From Candidatus Sumerlaeota bacterium (GTDB lineage: Bacteria; Sumerlaeota; Sumerlaeia; Sumerlaeales; Sumerlaeaceae): a DNA stretch of 64,000 bases. The stretch spans positions 244,097-308,096 of the forward strand of contig JADFCV010000004.1 in assembly GCA_017161655.1 (NCBI GenBank). Direction: 5' to 3'. The position numbers and the translations under genes are program-made. Below, one piece after another: positions 46,900-55,745 of the stretch. Each line of letters starts with the position of its first letter. Position 1 is the stretch's first letter. Under the pieces are notes generated by a model that was not told where the DNA came from, searched no databases, and saw nothing but the letters and a program-made list of their open reading frames with translations.

Positions 46900-47778
46900 A
46901 TGAAGGAACCACACTTTCAGAAGCTGGCAATCTACGGAGTTGGTTTGCTGGGTGGCTCGATTGCCTTGGCAGCCAGACAGCGCAAACTTGTCGACCATAT
47001 TGTGGGGATCGGCCGCTCCGCTGAGACACTCCAGCAAGCGCAAGATGTAGGTGCGATTGACGCATATTCCACGGACCCTGCCGAAGGCGTAGCGGACGCA
47101 GATCTGGTCGTATTATGCACGCCTGTGCGCCATATCATCGCGACGTTACCGGCTGTGATGAAACATGTGAAAAAAGGCGCACTTGTTACCGATGTGGGGT
47201 CGACAAAAACCTCTATAGTTCGGACCGCTGAACAGTGTCGCGATTCGCGCGGTTTTTTCGTTGGCTCGCATCCCATGGCAGGTTCCGAGCAGAGCGGAAT
47301 GAAGAACGCTAAGGCGGATCTCTTTGAGAACGCGAACTGTTTTATCACGCCTACGCCCAACACCTCGCACGAAGCCATGTCGAAAATTGCCGGGTGGTGG
47401 CAAGCGCTTGGATGTCGGCTTGCGATTGCCAGACCTGAGCGACATGATATGTTGGTGGCACTTGTGTCCCATGTTCCGCATCTCGTTGCCGTCGCGCTTG
47501 TGCGTGCCGTCGAATCTTTCAATGAGGATCAGAATCTCATCAAAGGCATCGTGGGGAACGGTTTCCGCGACACCACGCGAATCGCGTGTGGCAGTGCTCA
47601 AATGTGGCAGGACATCTGCGCGGAGAATTCGCGAGAAATTGAGCGCGCCTGCGACGCCTTTGAAAAAGCATTTCGAGAACTCCTCGCAGCCCATGCTGGC
47701 GATCCAGCTGAGCTCGAATCGGTATTTCTCTCAGCCAGCGAATACCGAAAACTCCTGGAAGAGCGCTCGCCCCGATGA
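46900..47778 (+). CDS. tyrA: Prephenate dehydrogenase
   Basis: Protein of 292 residues. It oxidatively decarboxylates prephenate to 4-hydroxyphenylpyruvate using NAD(P). The Rossmann motif is IYGVGLLGGSIALAARQ, followed by DVGSTKTSIV, GSHPMAGSEQSG and the helix MLVALVSHVPHLVAVAL, whose His is the expected catalytic or substrate-binding residue. Length and layout match single-domain bacterial TyrA; no ACT domain is fused, so feedback control would be simple or at AroF. It lies 6 bases after aroF and its stop overlaps the next start (ATGA). Confidence 0.94.
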   Translation: MKEPHFQKLAIYGVGLLGGSIALAARQRKLVDHIVGIGRSAETLQQAQDVGAIDAYSTDPAEGVADADLVVLCTPVRHIIATLPAVMKHVKKGALVTDVGSTKTSIVRTAEQCRDSRGFFVGSHPMAGSEQSGMKNAKADLFENANCFITPTPNTSHEAMSKIAGWWQALGCRLAIARPERHDMLVALVSHVPHLVAVALVRAVESFNEDQNLIKGIVGNGFRDTTRIACGSAQMWQDICAENSREIERACDAFEKAFRELLAAHAGDPAELESVFLSASEYRKLLEERSPR

Positions 47779-49490
47779 ATGAATTTACCGATGGGCCTCA
47801 TTCCTCAGAAAGTTCGGCGGCATGCTCGGTAACGACCTGTTCCGTCAGCATGCGCCTGGCCGACTGGTTTTACCTCGCGGCCTTTCTTGTAGTAAATCTT
47901 CTCCTGCGGCTTTTTCTCATCAATATCAATCAGGCAGAGTACACTGACGGGATTTTACAGCTCACCGTTTTCGAAAACAGGGCTGGCCTTTATCCCCCTC
48001 TTTATGGGGCTCTAGCATTCTGGCTTGAACCCTTTGTTGGTTCGCGCGAGCTGGCCGGTCGTCTTATCAGTGCCATCGGTGGCACGCTGTCGCTAGTCCC
48101 TGTCTATCTGTTCACCATCACGTTAGCCCGACCCTGTGCAGCGCGTTTTTCTGCGCTGTTTTTCACTCTTTGCCCCCTCATCTTGCGGTGGTCGCTACGC
48201 GTGATGACAGACTCCCTTTTTCTTTGTTTGAGCAGTTGGGCAGTGCTCGCGATGCTAATGAATTATCAAGAGCGACGCTCCGCGCTAAAAGCCGACCGAT
48301 GGCTCGCCGCGGCTTCCATTTTTGCTGCCCTCAGCGCACTAACTCGTTATCAGGGAGCGTTTCTAGCGATCCTTCTTCTCATCGAGCTATTCGTTTTCCT
48401 CTACCGTTGGCGAAAACTGCCGTGGACCACGATCCTCGCCAGCGTCTTGTGGGTCGCTCTGCCAATTTGGATTTACGAGCACGGGTTCGTTCATCAAACG
48501 CAGTTCGCGCAGCGCAATGCAGGGCAGTGGATTGCCACATTACTTGCGTGGGTGAATCTTGCCGAGAGTTTTGTGCTCATTTTTCCCTATTATCTCGGCT
48601 GGCCCATCTTTCTCTTCGCCCTTGTGGGATTCATGCGCGTGGACTGGCGGGTTGGCTCGCGTCGGCATTTCTTGATGCTCTGGGGTGTTTGGGGGGCTAT
48701 CCTCCTCGGTCTTCAGAGCGTCTTCGGCTCATTCCAGTATCGCTACCTCATGCCGATTTTCCCTGCAGCGATTGCCCTCGCAGGAGCGGGCGCTAGCTAT
48801 CTGGAGGATCGGTGGATGCGGAAAGGGCGTCCATGGGTCTTCAGCGTCGCACTCGTGCTTGGCCTATCCTACCTTGTTATCTTCACTGCGGCAGTTCTCA
48901 TCTTCCAACGTCAGGCATTTGGTGACCAGCGTGCTGCCGCCGATTTTGTGCGACAACGCATTCCAAAGCAGACACCCGTTCTTGCAAACGAGCGATACGG
49001 AGATTTCCTTTCTTTGGGGTGCGTAAAATTATCTTACTGGAGTAAGCGTCCCGTCGTCCCTGTCTATGAGTACCTCCCCCAGCGTCCTGACCAGCCCTTA
49101 CCAAAGGTTATTCCGCCTGGTAGCTATGTGATTCTCGGCAACGCTTATGGCGGCGATGAGATGGTGGATTATCTCGCGGCGATCCTCACGTATTACTATC
49201 ACATGCGCTACGCAGCCTCCTTTGATACCACGGTCTTTCCGCTCATGGACGACATCATGGTCAATCCGCTGTTTAACCAGAATCCCCTTGGCTGGGTGAT
49301 GCGTTACTCGCCTCAACTCTTTTCGACTCACATTTACGTTGTTGATGGTGTGCGAACGGAAGAGGAACTGCAGGAGCTGCAGCGACGACAGCTTCGTGTC
49401 CCCAAGGATCCCACGCATAATGGGGGGATGCGTGCCAAAGCTTCGGAACACAATCTTGTTGAGACCACAACTACGCAGACCCGGCCATGA
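47775..49490 (+). CDS. Glycosyltransferase family 39 / ArnT-like membrane protein
   Basis: Protein of 571 residues overlapping tyrA by 4 bases. Helices start near residue 30; the acidic loop NINQAEYTDGILQLTVFENRAGLYPPLYG after helix 1 is typical of GT-C enzymes (the E-Y-x-D pair in the position of the DE metal site). Residues about 60-370 form about 10 helices. A soluble C-terminal region (about residues 395-571) includes GNAYGGDEMVDYLAAILTYYYH. Family members move a sugar from polyprenyl phosphate onto lipid or protein. It is followed by a DUF2723 gene with a 4-base overlap, so the two are probably cotranscribed and cotranslated. Confidence 0.82.
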   Translation: MNEFTDGPHSSESSAACSVTTCSVSMRLADWFYLAAFLVVNLLLRLFLININQAEYTDGILQLTVFENRAGLYPPLYGALAFWLEPFVGSRELAGRLISAIGGTLSLVPVYLFTITLARPCAARFSALFFTLCPLILRWSLRVMTDSLFLCLSSWAVLAMLMNYQERRSALKADRWLAAASIFAALSALTRYQGAFLAILLLIELFVFLYRWRKLPWTTILASVLWVALPIWIYEHGFVHQTQFAQRNAGQWIATLLAWVNLAESFVLIFPYYLGWPIFLFALVGFMRVDWRVGSRRHFLMLWGVWGAILLGLQSVFGSFQYRYLMPIFPAAIALAGAGASYLEDRWMRKGRPWVFSVALVLGLSYLVIFTAAVLIFQRQAFGDQRAAADFVRQRIPKQTPVLANERYGDFLSLGCVKLSYWSKRPVVPVYEYLPQRPDQPLPKVIPPGSYVILGNAYGGDEMVDYLAAILTYYYHMRYAASFDTTVFPLMDDIMVNPLFNQNPLGWVMRYSPQLFSTHIYVVDGVRTEEELQELQRRQLRVPKDPTHNGGMRAKASEHNLVETTTTQTRP

Positions 49491-51337
49491 AAAAGTCAGC
49501 ACTATTACAGAACAAGAATTCTGGGGCTGCCCATTCGCCTGAGACTCCAGTGATGGAACATCCGCCCGCATCGCTGGCGCTTTTTCCAACTTCGCGAGGA
49601 CTTTTTGTCACGGTAACACTCGCAACATTTCTTGCCTACCTGCGAACGCTTGCGCCAGGCCTGACCTTCGGAGACGGCCCCGAGCTTGTTACCGCCTCCT
49701 ACGTTTTAGGTATCCCGCATCCTACAGGCTATCCGCTCTACATGATCCTCCTCCATCTATGGATGCTCATCCCTCTTGGCGAACCGATGCTCATGGGGAA
49801 TCTATTTAGTGCCGTAGCCGGAGCCATCGCGGCGGGGTTCACAGCTGTTTTCTTTCATCGCCTACTCGTAAGTATGTTTCCTGAATGGCCGCGAAAGTCC
49901 CTTCTGGTGAGCGCAGCAGCGGGTGCAATGAGCATGGCTTTCCTGAAAATGATTTGGGACAACGCAACCGTAGCAGAAGTTTATGCACTCCACATGGTTT
50001 TTGCGTTGGGCTTCCTCCTCGCCGCCCAGAGTTTCGAACGTGCGCATCATCCTAGGACTTTCTTGTTGGCAGCGTTGTGGCTAGGACTGGGGCTAGCGCA
50101 CCATCGCCTAAGTATTGGGTTTGCTCTTCCCCTCGCATTGATGAGTTTTTGTGCATGGCGGAGGTGGGAGCGACGGACTGCCATTCGCACCTTTGCGCTA
50201 GCGGCAGCCATTGTTGCGGCGGCACAACTCTTTTATTTGTACATTCCCATCCGCGCTGCCGCGCAGCCTCCCATCAACTGGAGCAACTGCGTGACCTGGG
50301 AAAACTTTCTAAAACACATCAACGGTTCGGAATACCTTGGTCAGCGGTTTATGCGACTGGCTCCGGGATTGCCGATCATGCTTGGGCCGTGGCTACGTCA
50401 TGAATTGCTCGTACTCTGGGAGCTCGTTGGCGACCTTGCGGCTCAGGCCTTTCCCGTGCATCTGCACGAATATATATTATTAGAAAACCGGCAGTACTTC
50501 CGGCCGTCAGAGCCTGCTTTTGCGACGGGACTCACTGTCCTTTTCATCGGGGCCTACGGTTTTTTCTACTGGTTCCGTCACCAGCGTTTCTCAGCAATGG
50601 CAGCTGCGCTGATTGCAGCCATGAACTTTGCCGTTGTACTGCTCTACAATATTGCAGATGTCGGTGACTACACACTGTTTCCGTTCTGGTTTCTCTACCT
50701 CTCAGCGTTCATAGGGATTATGCCGGGATGCGTTCGTTTGGCTCGTTTGTTTCTCCCCAAGGGGATAGCGCCACGCGCAGAGTATGCTTATGCTTTGTGT
50801 AGCGTCCCCGCAGCACTTTTCCTCATGAATCTCAAACAATGCGATCAGAGTCGCAACGATGAGCCAGAGCTCTATAGCTACTTTGTTCTTCCGATGAGGA
50901 CTTCGGACATGCCAGAAAACTCCATTCTGCTCACCAGCGCGGATTATGACATCTTCTGTTCCTGGTATCGCCAACTAGTGCGTCGAGAACGGACAGACGT
51001 CTTTGTTTTTGGGGCTAATTTTATAGGGAGTCCGTGGTACGAATCGTTCTTCACGCCCGAACAGCGTCGTAAGTATTCCATCAAAATGCATCACCGCATA
51101 CCTCGTTCTGCGGAAGAATACGCGGAAGCGTTGCACGAAGGAATCTTGAAGCATAACGTGGGACGTTTCCCAGTTTTCACCACCTTGAACGACCCTTATG
51201 TTATCGACATTCTCTCGAAGTACTACGAATTCAAAAAGATCGGAGCTAAGTTTTTCCGGCCCCGCGACATTCTCGGCTTGAAATCCACGCACATTTGGGA
51301 GATTCGACCGAAGGCTACAGGAGCTGCAAAACCATGA
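49487..51337 (+). CDS. DUF2723 polytopic membrane protein
   Basis: Protein of 616 residues, 4-base overlap with the preceding gene. After helix 1, YLRTLAPGLTFGDGPELVTASYVLGIPHPTGYPLYM is the hallmark of DUF2723, a GT-C-like family that often has an Asp-Gly-Pro-Glu-Leu motif in the active-site position. About 11 helices run to residue about 425, then a soluble domain with SADYDIFCSWYRQLVRRERTDVFVFGANFIGSP and HRIPRSAEEYAEALHEG. DUF2723 proteins are thought to transfer sugars from lipid carriers and are common in Bacteroidetes, Planctomycetes and related phyla. It overlaps the start of the LegB-like gene. Confidence 0.85.
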   Translation: MKKSALLQNKNSGAAHSPETPVMEHPPASLALFPTSRGLFVTVTLATFLAYLRTLAPGLTFGDGPELVTASYVLGIPHPTGYPLYMILLHLWMLIPLGEPMLMGNLFSAVAGAIAAGFTAVFFHRLLVSMFPEWPRKSLLVSAAAGAMSMAFLKMIWDNATVAEVYALHMVFALGFLLAAQSFERAHHPRTFLLAALWLGLGLAHHRLSIGFALPLALMSFCAWRRWERRTAIRTFALAAAIVAAAQLFYLYIPIRAAAQPPINWSNCVTWENFLKHINGSEYLGQRFMRLAPGLPIMLGPWLRHELLVLWELVGDLAAQAFPVHLHEYILLENRQYFRPSEPAFATGLTVLFIGAYGFFYWFRHQRFSAMAAALIAAMNFAVVLLYNIADVGDYTLFPFWFLYLSAFIGIMPGCVRLARLFLPKGIAPRAEYAYALCSVPAALFLMNLKQCDQSRNDEPELYSYFVLPMRTSDMPENSILLTSADYDIFCSWYRQLVRRERTDVFVFGANFIGSPWYESFFTPEQRRKYSIKMHHRIPRSAEEYAEALHEGILKHNVGRFPVFTTLNDPYVIDILSKYYEFKKIGAKFFRPRDILGLKSTHIWEIRPKATGAAKP

Positions 51338-52329
51338 GTGAGTTCTGGAAGGGCAGAAGGGTTCTGGTTACTGGGGCCGCCGGTTTCATAGGTAGCCACC
51401 TCGTAGAAAGGCTTGTTGAGCTTGGCGCCGAAGTTACAGCGTTTGTGCATTACAACGCGTTGGGGTCTCGCGGCCTGCTGGATAAGCTGGGGCTTCACGA
51501 ACAGCAACGGGTGCGTGTTGTGCTCGGAGATCTGCGCGAAACGGACGGTCTTGACGAAGCCTTCGAGGGCCAGAACATCGTCTTTCACTTGGCAGCAATC
51601 ATTGCAATTCCCTACTCTTATCTTCGTCCCGAGCATGTTGTCGAAAACAATGTTCGTCTGACGCTAAACGTACTGCAGGCTGCCCGGCGCCATAAGGTTG
51701 CGCGTGTCATTCACACAAGCTCCAGCGAAGTCTACGGAACTGCCCGCACCGTTCCCATTGATGAGGATCATCCGCTCCAGGCTCAATCTCCCTATGCAGC
51801 TAGCAAGATTGCCTGTGATATGCTGGCTCAGAGTTTTCATCTTTCCTACGATTTGCCGGTCGTGACTTTACGCCCATTCAACACGTTTGGGCCCCGCCAA
51901 TCTGCTCGAGCCATTGTTCCCACCATTATCACACAGGCTCTCACGCGTCGCCAGATTTACCTAGGTGCCATGCACCCCACGCGTGATCTTACATACGTTG
52001 CGGATACGGTTGAAGGTTTCATTCGCATTGCCGAGACCCCTTCCATCGAGGGGCGGACCTACAACATAGGGACTGGCCAGGAAATCTCGGTAGGGGAGCT
52101 TGCGGACAAAATCGTGCAAATCATCGGAGAGGACATCCCGATTGTTTTCGATCCCACACGCATACGTCCCCCTGCGAGCGAAGTTGCGCGCCTCATTTGC
52201 AACAGCGCACGCGCGCAAAAAGATCTCGGTTGGCGACAAACCGTCACCCTCGAAGAAGGACTCCGAAGAACAATCGATTGGATTGGCGACAACCTCGCGG
52301 CTTATCGTGCAGATATTTACAACATTTGA
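51334..52329 (+). CDS. NAD-dependent epimerase/dehydratase, LegB-like
   Basis: Protein of 331 residues; the ATG at 51334 overlaps the DUF2723 stop and has AGGAG 10 bases upstream. It is an extended short-chain dehydrogenase: RRVLVTGAAGFIGSHLVERLVELGA is the NAD-binding turn, TSSSEVYG and the YAASK pair (Tyr/Lys) are catalytic, and HPTRDLTYVADTVEGFI is conserved further on. The run AFVHYNALGSRGLLDKLG near residues 35-52 is typical of the LegB branch, which makes 4-keto-6-deoxy-N-acetylglucosamine from a GDP-linked precursor in legionaminic-acid pathways. A GDP-mannose dehydratase-like role is the main alternative. Confidence 0.78.
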   Translation: MSEFWKGRRVLVTGAAGFIGSHLVERLVELGAEVTAFVHYNALGSRGLLDKLGLHEQQRVRVVLGDLRETDGLDEAFEGQNIVFHLAAIIAIPYSYLRPEHVVENNVRLTLNVLQAARRHKVARVIHTSSSEVYGTARTVPIDEDHPLQAQSPYAASKIACDMLAQSFHLSYDLPVVTLRPFNTFGPRQSARAIVPTIITQALTRRQIYLGAMHPTRDLTYVADTVEGFIRIAETPSIEGRTYNIGTGQEISVGELADKIVQIIGEDIPIVFDPTRIRPPASEVARLICNSARAQKDLGWRQTVTLEEGLRRTIDWIGDNLAAYRADIYNI

Positions 52330-52385
52330 GTGCGCTTGCCGATGATGGACTTGTTCCACAAACATTGTGTTTTGAGGAGCTGCCG

Positions 52386-53090
52386 ATGCCAATCGCGGTG
52401 ATCATGGCAGGTGGCGAAGGATTGCGTCTGCGTCCTTTTACGCGCACGATTCCCAAGCCATTGCTTCCCATTGGGCGCAAACCAGTGGCGCAGCTCATTA
52501 TCGAAAGACTCGCTCAGTGTGGAATTCACGACATCATCATGGCGCTTGGTTATCAGAGCGAGTTGATCCGCGCCTTCTTTCAAGATGGTGCACAATTCGG
52601 TGTACGAATTCGATATTTTGTAGACCCAACCAAGCTTGGAACAGCTGGCGCCCTAGCGTTCCTCGATGAACTTACGGACGAGCCTTTTCTGGTCACAAAC
52701 GGGGATATTATTGCTGATCTCGACTACTTACAGTTCCTCAATGATCACAAGAGCTCCGGTGCGATGATGAGTGTTGCTGTGCGCGAAGCCACAGTCCCCA
52801 TTCCTTATGGCGTTGTCGAGATAACAAATCAGCAAATTACGAAAATCACCGAAAAACCTGTACACACTTATCGGTTTAACGCCGGCGTTTATGCTCTCTC
52901 TCCCGAAAGTCGTGAACTCATTCCGCGAGGAAGCACCTTCCACATGACGGACCTCATCAACGCAGCGATTCAGGCCGGATATGCCGTCCGAGCCGTGCCG
53001 CTCGAAGGCTTTTGGTATGATCTTGCGCGGGTCGATGATTTTGAAAAAGCCCTCCACGAGATAGAAAAGCGCTTTCCCCACCTCCTGTGA
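52386..53090 (+). CDS. Sugar nucleotidyltransferase (NTP_transferase family)
   Basis: Protein of 234 residues from ATG 52386, GAGGAG 7 bases upstream. The frame stays open upstream, but that part overlaps the epimerase gene. The N-terminal AVIMAGGEGLRLRPFTRTIPKPLLPIGRKP is the nucleotide-binding loop of NTP transferases, and FLVTNGDIIADLDYLQFL contains the conserved Gly-Asp. The family attaches NMP to sugar-1-phosphate, as in RfbA, ManC/GMP and PtmE-type enzymes. Placed next to a LegB-like gene, it may supply GDP- or dTDP-sugars for the nearby glycosyltransferases, but the specific sugar and nucleotide cannot be read. It ends 14 bases before the convergent PHP gene. Confidence 0.85.
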   Translation: MPIAVIMAGGEGLRLRPFTRTIPKPLLPIGRKPVAQLIIERLAQCGIHDIIMALGYQSELIRAFFQDGAQFGVRIRYFVDPTKLGTAGALAFLDELTDEPFLVTNGDIIADLDYLQFLNDHKSSGAMMSVAVREATVPIPYGVVEITNQQITKITEKPVHTYRFNAGVYALSPESRELIPRGSTFHMTDLINAAIQAGYAVRAVPLEGFWYDLARVDDFEKALHEIEKRFPHLL

Positions 53091-53104
53091 GGAGTGGCCT
53101 CACT

Positions 53105-53977
53105 TCAGCGACGGTTCGCGCGGTTCAGCAACGCCTCTGCGCAGGAATCGGGCACAAACAGTCCGCCTGTACCGCTCCCCAGCGCGATCTCAGGCTTCAC
53201 TGAGCCGTGAAAGTCGCTGCCGCCTGTCACAATCAGACCGTAGCGCTTTGCGAGCTCCAGGTACTCTGCCGTTTCTTCCGGGGTATGATCCGTATAAAAA
53301 CACTCAATGCCATCAAGCCCAGCGTCCACAAGTGTGCGCAGGATATCTTCCAGCGTTTCGCCCTCGTGAAGCGCCACGTACTTTGGATGAGCTAAAACCG
53401 CCACTCCACCAGCATCGCGAATCAGTGCCACAGCATCCACAGGCGCGAAACGCAGCCGCTCAAAGTAGGCCGCTGCTCCTCGCGCAAGGTATTTCTCAAA
53501 TGCTTCTTCCCACGTGGAAACATAGCCGTGCTTGAGGAGCACCCGCGCAATATGGGGACGCCCAACGACCTTGCCCCCAGCTTCTGCTTCGATCTCTTCA
53601 AGTGTCACACGAAGCCCCAGCTCGTTTAAGCGAGCCACGATTTTCGTGTTTCGCTCATTACGGCCGGCAACAAGTTTATCCAATCCCGCTCGTAACCGTT
53701 CGGCGCCTGAATCAAAACAATACCCAAGCATGTGGACTGTTTTGCTGGCATATTCCACGCTGATTTCTACACCCGATAGGACTCGAACCCCATACTCTTC
53801 GCCGGCCGCCTTCGCCTCTTCGATGCCAGCAATTGTGTCGTGATCGGTGAGCGCGAGGGATCTAAGGCCAACCTCACGCGCATGCTTTACCAGCTCTCTT
53901 GGAGTGAGTGTGCCGTCAGATTCAGTGCTATGGCAGTGCAGGTCACAGCGAGGTCCGTCCATGGGGTCCATTCTCAT
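53105..53977 (-). CDS. PHP-domain phosphoesterase (TrpH/RNase AM-like)
   Basis: Protein of 290 residues. CDLHCHSTESDGTLTPRELVKHA is PHP motif 1, LALTDHDTIAGIEE motif 2, LSGVEISVEY motif 3, then VLAHPKY and TGGSDFHGS. The His/Asp set binds metals. The length and motif spacing fit TrpH (YciV), a 5'-3' exoribonuclease and nucleoside 3',5'-bisphosphate phosphatase. It is cytoplasmic. It opposes the nucleotidyltransferase gene and shares the upstream region with no obvious partner. Alternative role: a histidinol-phosphatase-like activity, less likely because of length and motifs. Confidence 0.9.
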   Translation of the reverse strand: MRMDPMDGPRCDLHCHSTESDGTLTPRELVKHAREVGLRSLALTDHDTIAGIEEAKAAGEEYGVRVLSGVEISVEYASKTVHMLGYCFDSGAERLRAGLDKLVAGRNERNTKIVARLNELGLRVTLEEIEAEAGGKVVGRPHIARVLLKHGYVSTWEEAFEKYLARGAAAYFERLRFAPVDAVALIRDAGGVAVLAHPKYVALHEGETLEDILRTLVDAGLDGIECFYTDHTPEETAEYLELAKRYGLIVTGGSDFHGSVKPEIALGSGTGGLFVPDSCAEALLNRANRR

Positions 53978-54052
53978 GCCAATTGCTGAATTATCAGTCG
54001 CTCGACACTCGCGCTGGCGCTTTATTCGCTGAACCGCGATGTGGAAACCAGT

Positions 54053-54694
54053 CTACTGTGCAGATTTTACCGGTTTCGGGAAGCGCGGAACTGTGATGAT
54101 AGGTTCGTGTCGCTTCGTGCCCTGGCGCTCACGGTATTGCTCCACAGCTTTTTGCTCAAGCGGCTTGGGCGCTTCCGGCGTACCAAAGATCACAGTGCTC
54201 ACGATGTTCTTTGCCATCTGCCGCATCAGCCGTTCCCGTGCTTCCGTCTGTGTTTCTTCAATGCTGCGTCGCGTGTCGCTAAAATACTGAATGACCGCCG
54301 GCACATGATACCGGGCGATAGGCATCACGCGGTCACGATCGTAAGGATCCCACAGCTCAATCACGCACTCCATTTCCATAGTGTTAACCAGGGGGAAGCG
54401 GTCACCGGAACTCGCGCTCGAATAATCGCGAAATGATTTTATCCGTCCCTCGAGCCGCGCATCGGCCCGTTCGTTTTGTACCACGTCAAGCCGCCCGTCA
54501 GCTAGGAATTCATCAACCACCAGCGGTGTGAGTTCGGCCTGAGCGCCTGGTAGCCGCGATGTGTTGCGGAATTCAGGAATGTAAAGGCGCTTAATGTAGC
54601 TTGGCAACGTTCGCGACGGTGGCGTGACTGTCGCACAACCCGCCACTGCGAGAATGCACAACACACTAAACAGCAGTCGAACTGCTTTTCGCAT
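54053..54694 (-). CDS. lptE: LptE-like LPS-assembly lipoprotein
   Basis: Protein of 213 residues; ATG 54694 has GAAGG 9 bases upstream (an earlier GTG-type start would add 21). The signal sequence ends ILAVAGC, so Cys19 should be lipidated. Then come IKRLYIPEFRNTSRLPGAQAELTPLVVDEFLADGRLDVVQNERADARLEGRIKSF, a close match to the LptE core (I-P-x-F-x-N-x-T, then L-x-x-x-x-x-x-F-x-x-D-G-R-L). In E. coli, LptE plugs the LptD barrel and helps insert LPS in the outer membrane. No lptD lies in the window. It lies 73 bases after lolA on the same strand. Confidence 0.75.
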   Translation of the reverse strand: MRKAVRLLFSVLCILAVAGCATVTPPSRTLPSYIKRLYIPEFRNTSRLPGAQAELTPLVVDEFLADGRLDVVQNERADARLEGRIKSFRDYSSASSGDRFPLVNTMEMECVIELWDPYDRDRVMPIARYHVPAVIQYFSDTRRSIEETQTEARERLMRQMAKNIVSTVIFGTPEAPKPLEQKAVEQYRERQGTKRHEPIITVPRFPKPVKSAQ

Positions 54695-54767
54695 AATCCT
54701 AACCTTCTTCACTTGGCGCTCTAGTTCATTCTGCGGACACCACGTGGTACAGGTCAACGCCTAACTC

Positions 54768-55511
54768 TCAACGCATGTCTACAATTTGGGCATCTGACGG
54801 AAAGGACGGCCGAAAAAGCTTTTCATCCAAGGGAGCATCTAGTGTCAAATCATCCAGCTCGAGTTTCACCAAAGCCTGAGTTCCGTCTAATTGAGTGACT
54901 CGGAACTCCATCGGCACAGAACGCTCAGTATTCACAAGCATCTCGATGCTCTTAAAGGCCACGTCTCTGGGGTGACGGGGAGTTAGCACGATCCATTTGG
55001 TCGGGCTGTCAGAAGCATTTTCGCCATCGCGAACGGAGGCATTGTAGACACGAAGCACATCCTCAGTGGCCGCCCCGAAACCTAACAACATGTAGTTGGT
55101 TTGAATGACCGGATTCGTTTCATCAATTCGGAATCGTTCCACTTGCTTAAGTTTGGGAATGTATCTGTAGGTATAACCTTCAGCAATCAGCACCGTGGTC
55201 GCTTGAGGTGGGGCGTACTCGATGCGGAGACGATTTGGTTTTTTCAGATAAAAAACTCCCCGCGACTCAATTTTTTCGCCGAAGGTTTGGTCCACTGTCG
55301 TCTGCTTGAAGGGGCACTTGACTGTGTTCACCTCTGCATAGCGGCTCTCGAGTGACTTCAAGATTTTCTCTGCCACCTTCTCGACAGTTGCCGGTGTCTC
55401 CTGTACGATTCGGCGAGGGGAAGGAGCTGCTTCTCTTGTCTCAGTCTCTGCGGCCACAGCCTTTGCAACGATTGCGAGGGATAGCATTCCAAAGATCGCG
55501 AGTGTCTTCAT
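54768..55511 (-). CDS. lolA: Outer-membrane lipoprotein carrier protein LolA
   Basis: Protein of 247 residues, ATG 55511. The signal peptide is LAIFGMLSLAIVAKAVAAE. After a Pro-rich stretch, residues about 45-247 show the LolA fold: VNTVKCPFKQTTVDQTFGEKIESRGVFYLKKPNRLRIEY, then VLIAEGYTYRYIPKLKQVERF, and VRVYNASVRDGEN. LolA ferries lipoproteins from LolCDE to the outer membrane. The N-terminal linker is longer than in E. coli (203 residues). It is in the same operon as the LptE-like lipoprotein and lies close to ftsK (upstream, divergent), echoing the ftsK-lolA pairing of proteobacteria. A -10-like TATAAA lies in its leader at about 55536-55541 on the minus strand. Confidence 0.88.
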   Translation of the reverse strand: MKTLAIFGMLSLAIVAKAVAAETETREAAPSPRRIVQETPATVEKVAEKILKSLESRYAEVNTVKCPFKQTTVDQTFGEKIESRGVFYLKKPNRLRIEYAPPQATTVLIAEGYTYRYIPKLKQVERFRIDETNPVIQTNYMLLGFGAATEDVLRVYNASVRDGENASDSPTKWIVLTPRHPRDVAFKSIEMLVNTERSVPMEFRVTQLDGTQALVKLELDDLTLDAPLDEKLFRPSFPSDAQIVDMR

Positions 55512-55745
55512 TTTTTCCCCAGGAAAAACGGTTTTTGTTTTATACCCCTGTACCGAAGTTTTGAGTCTTCTATTATGAGAATAAGCTGCTGCATTAGAAA
55601 AACGAGTCTTATCCTCTCCCTCCTCCTTCGCCATTCGCGAAAGTTTTCTCTTGCGTAGGAGAGATTTTCTTTTCACAATGCAATTTGATCTCGGCGCAGA
55701 GTCTGTTTCTGGCAGAGATTCATTTGGTGGCGAGGTGGGCCGGCC

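Noticed and set aside
46264..47043. Minus-strand 259-codon frame antisense to aroF/tyrA
   Set aside because: Both overlapped genes are certain, so this is a codon-bias shadow.
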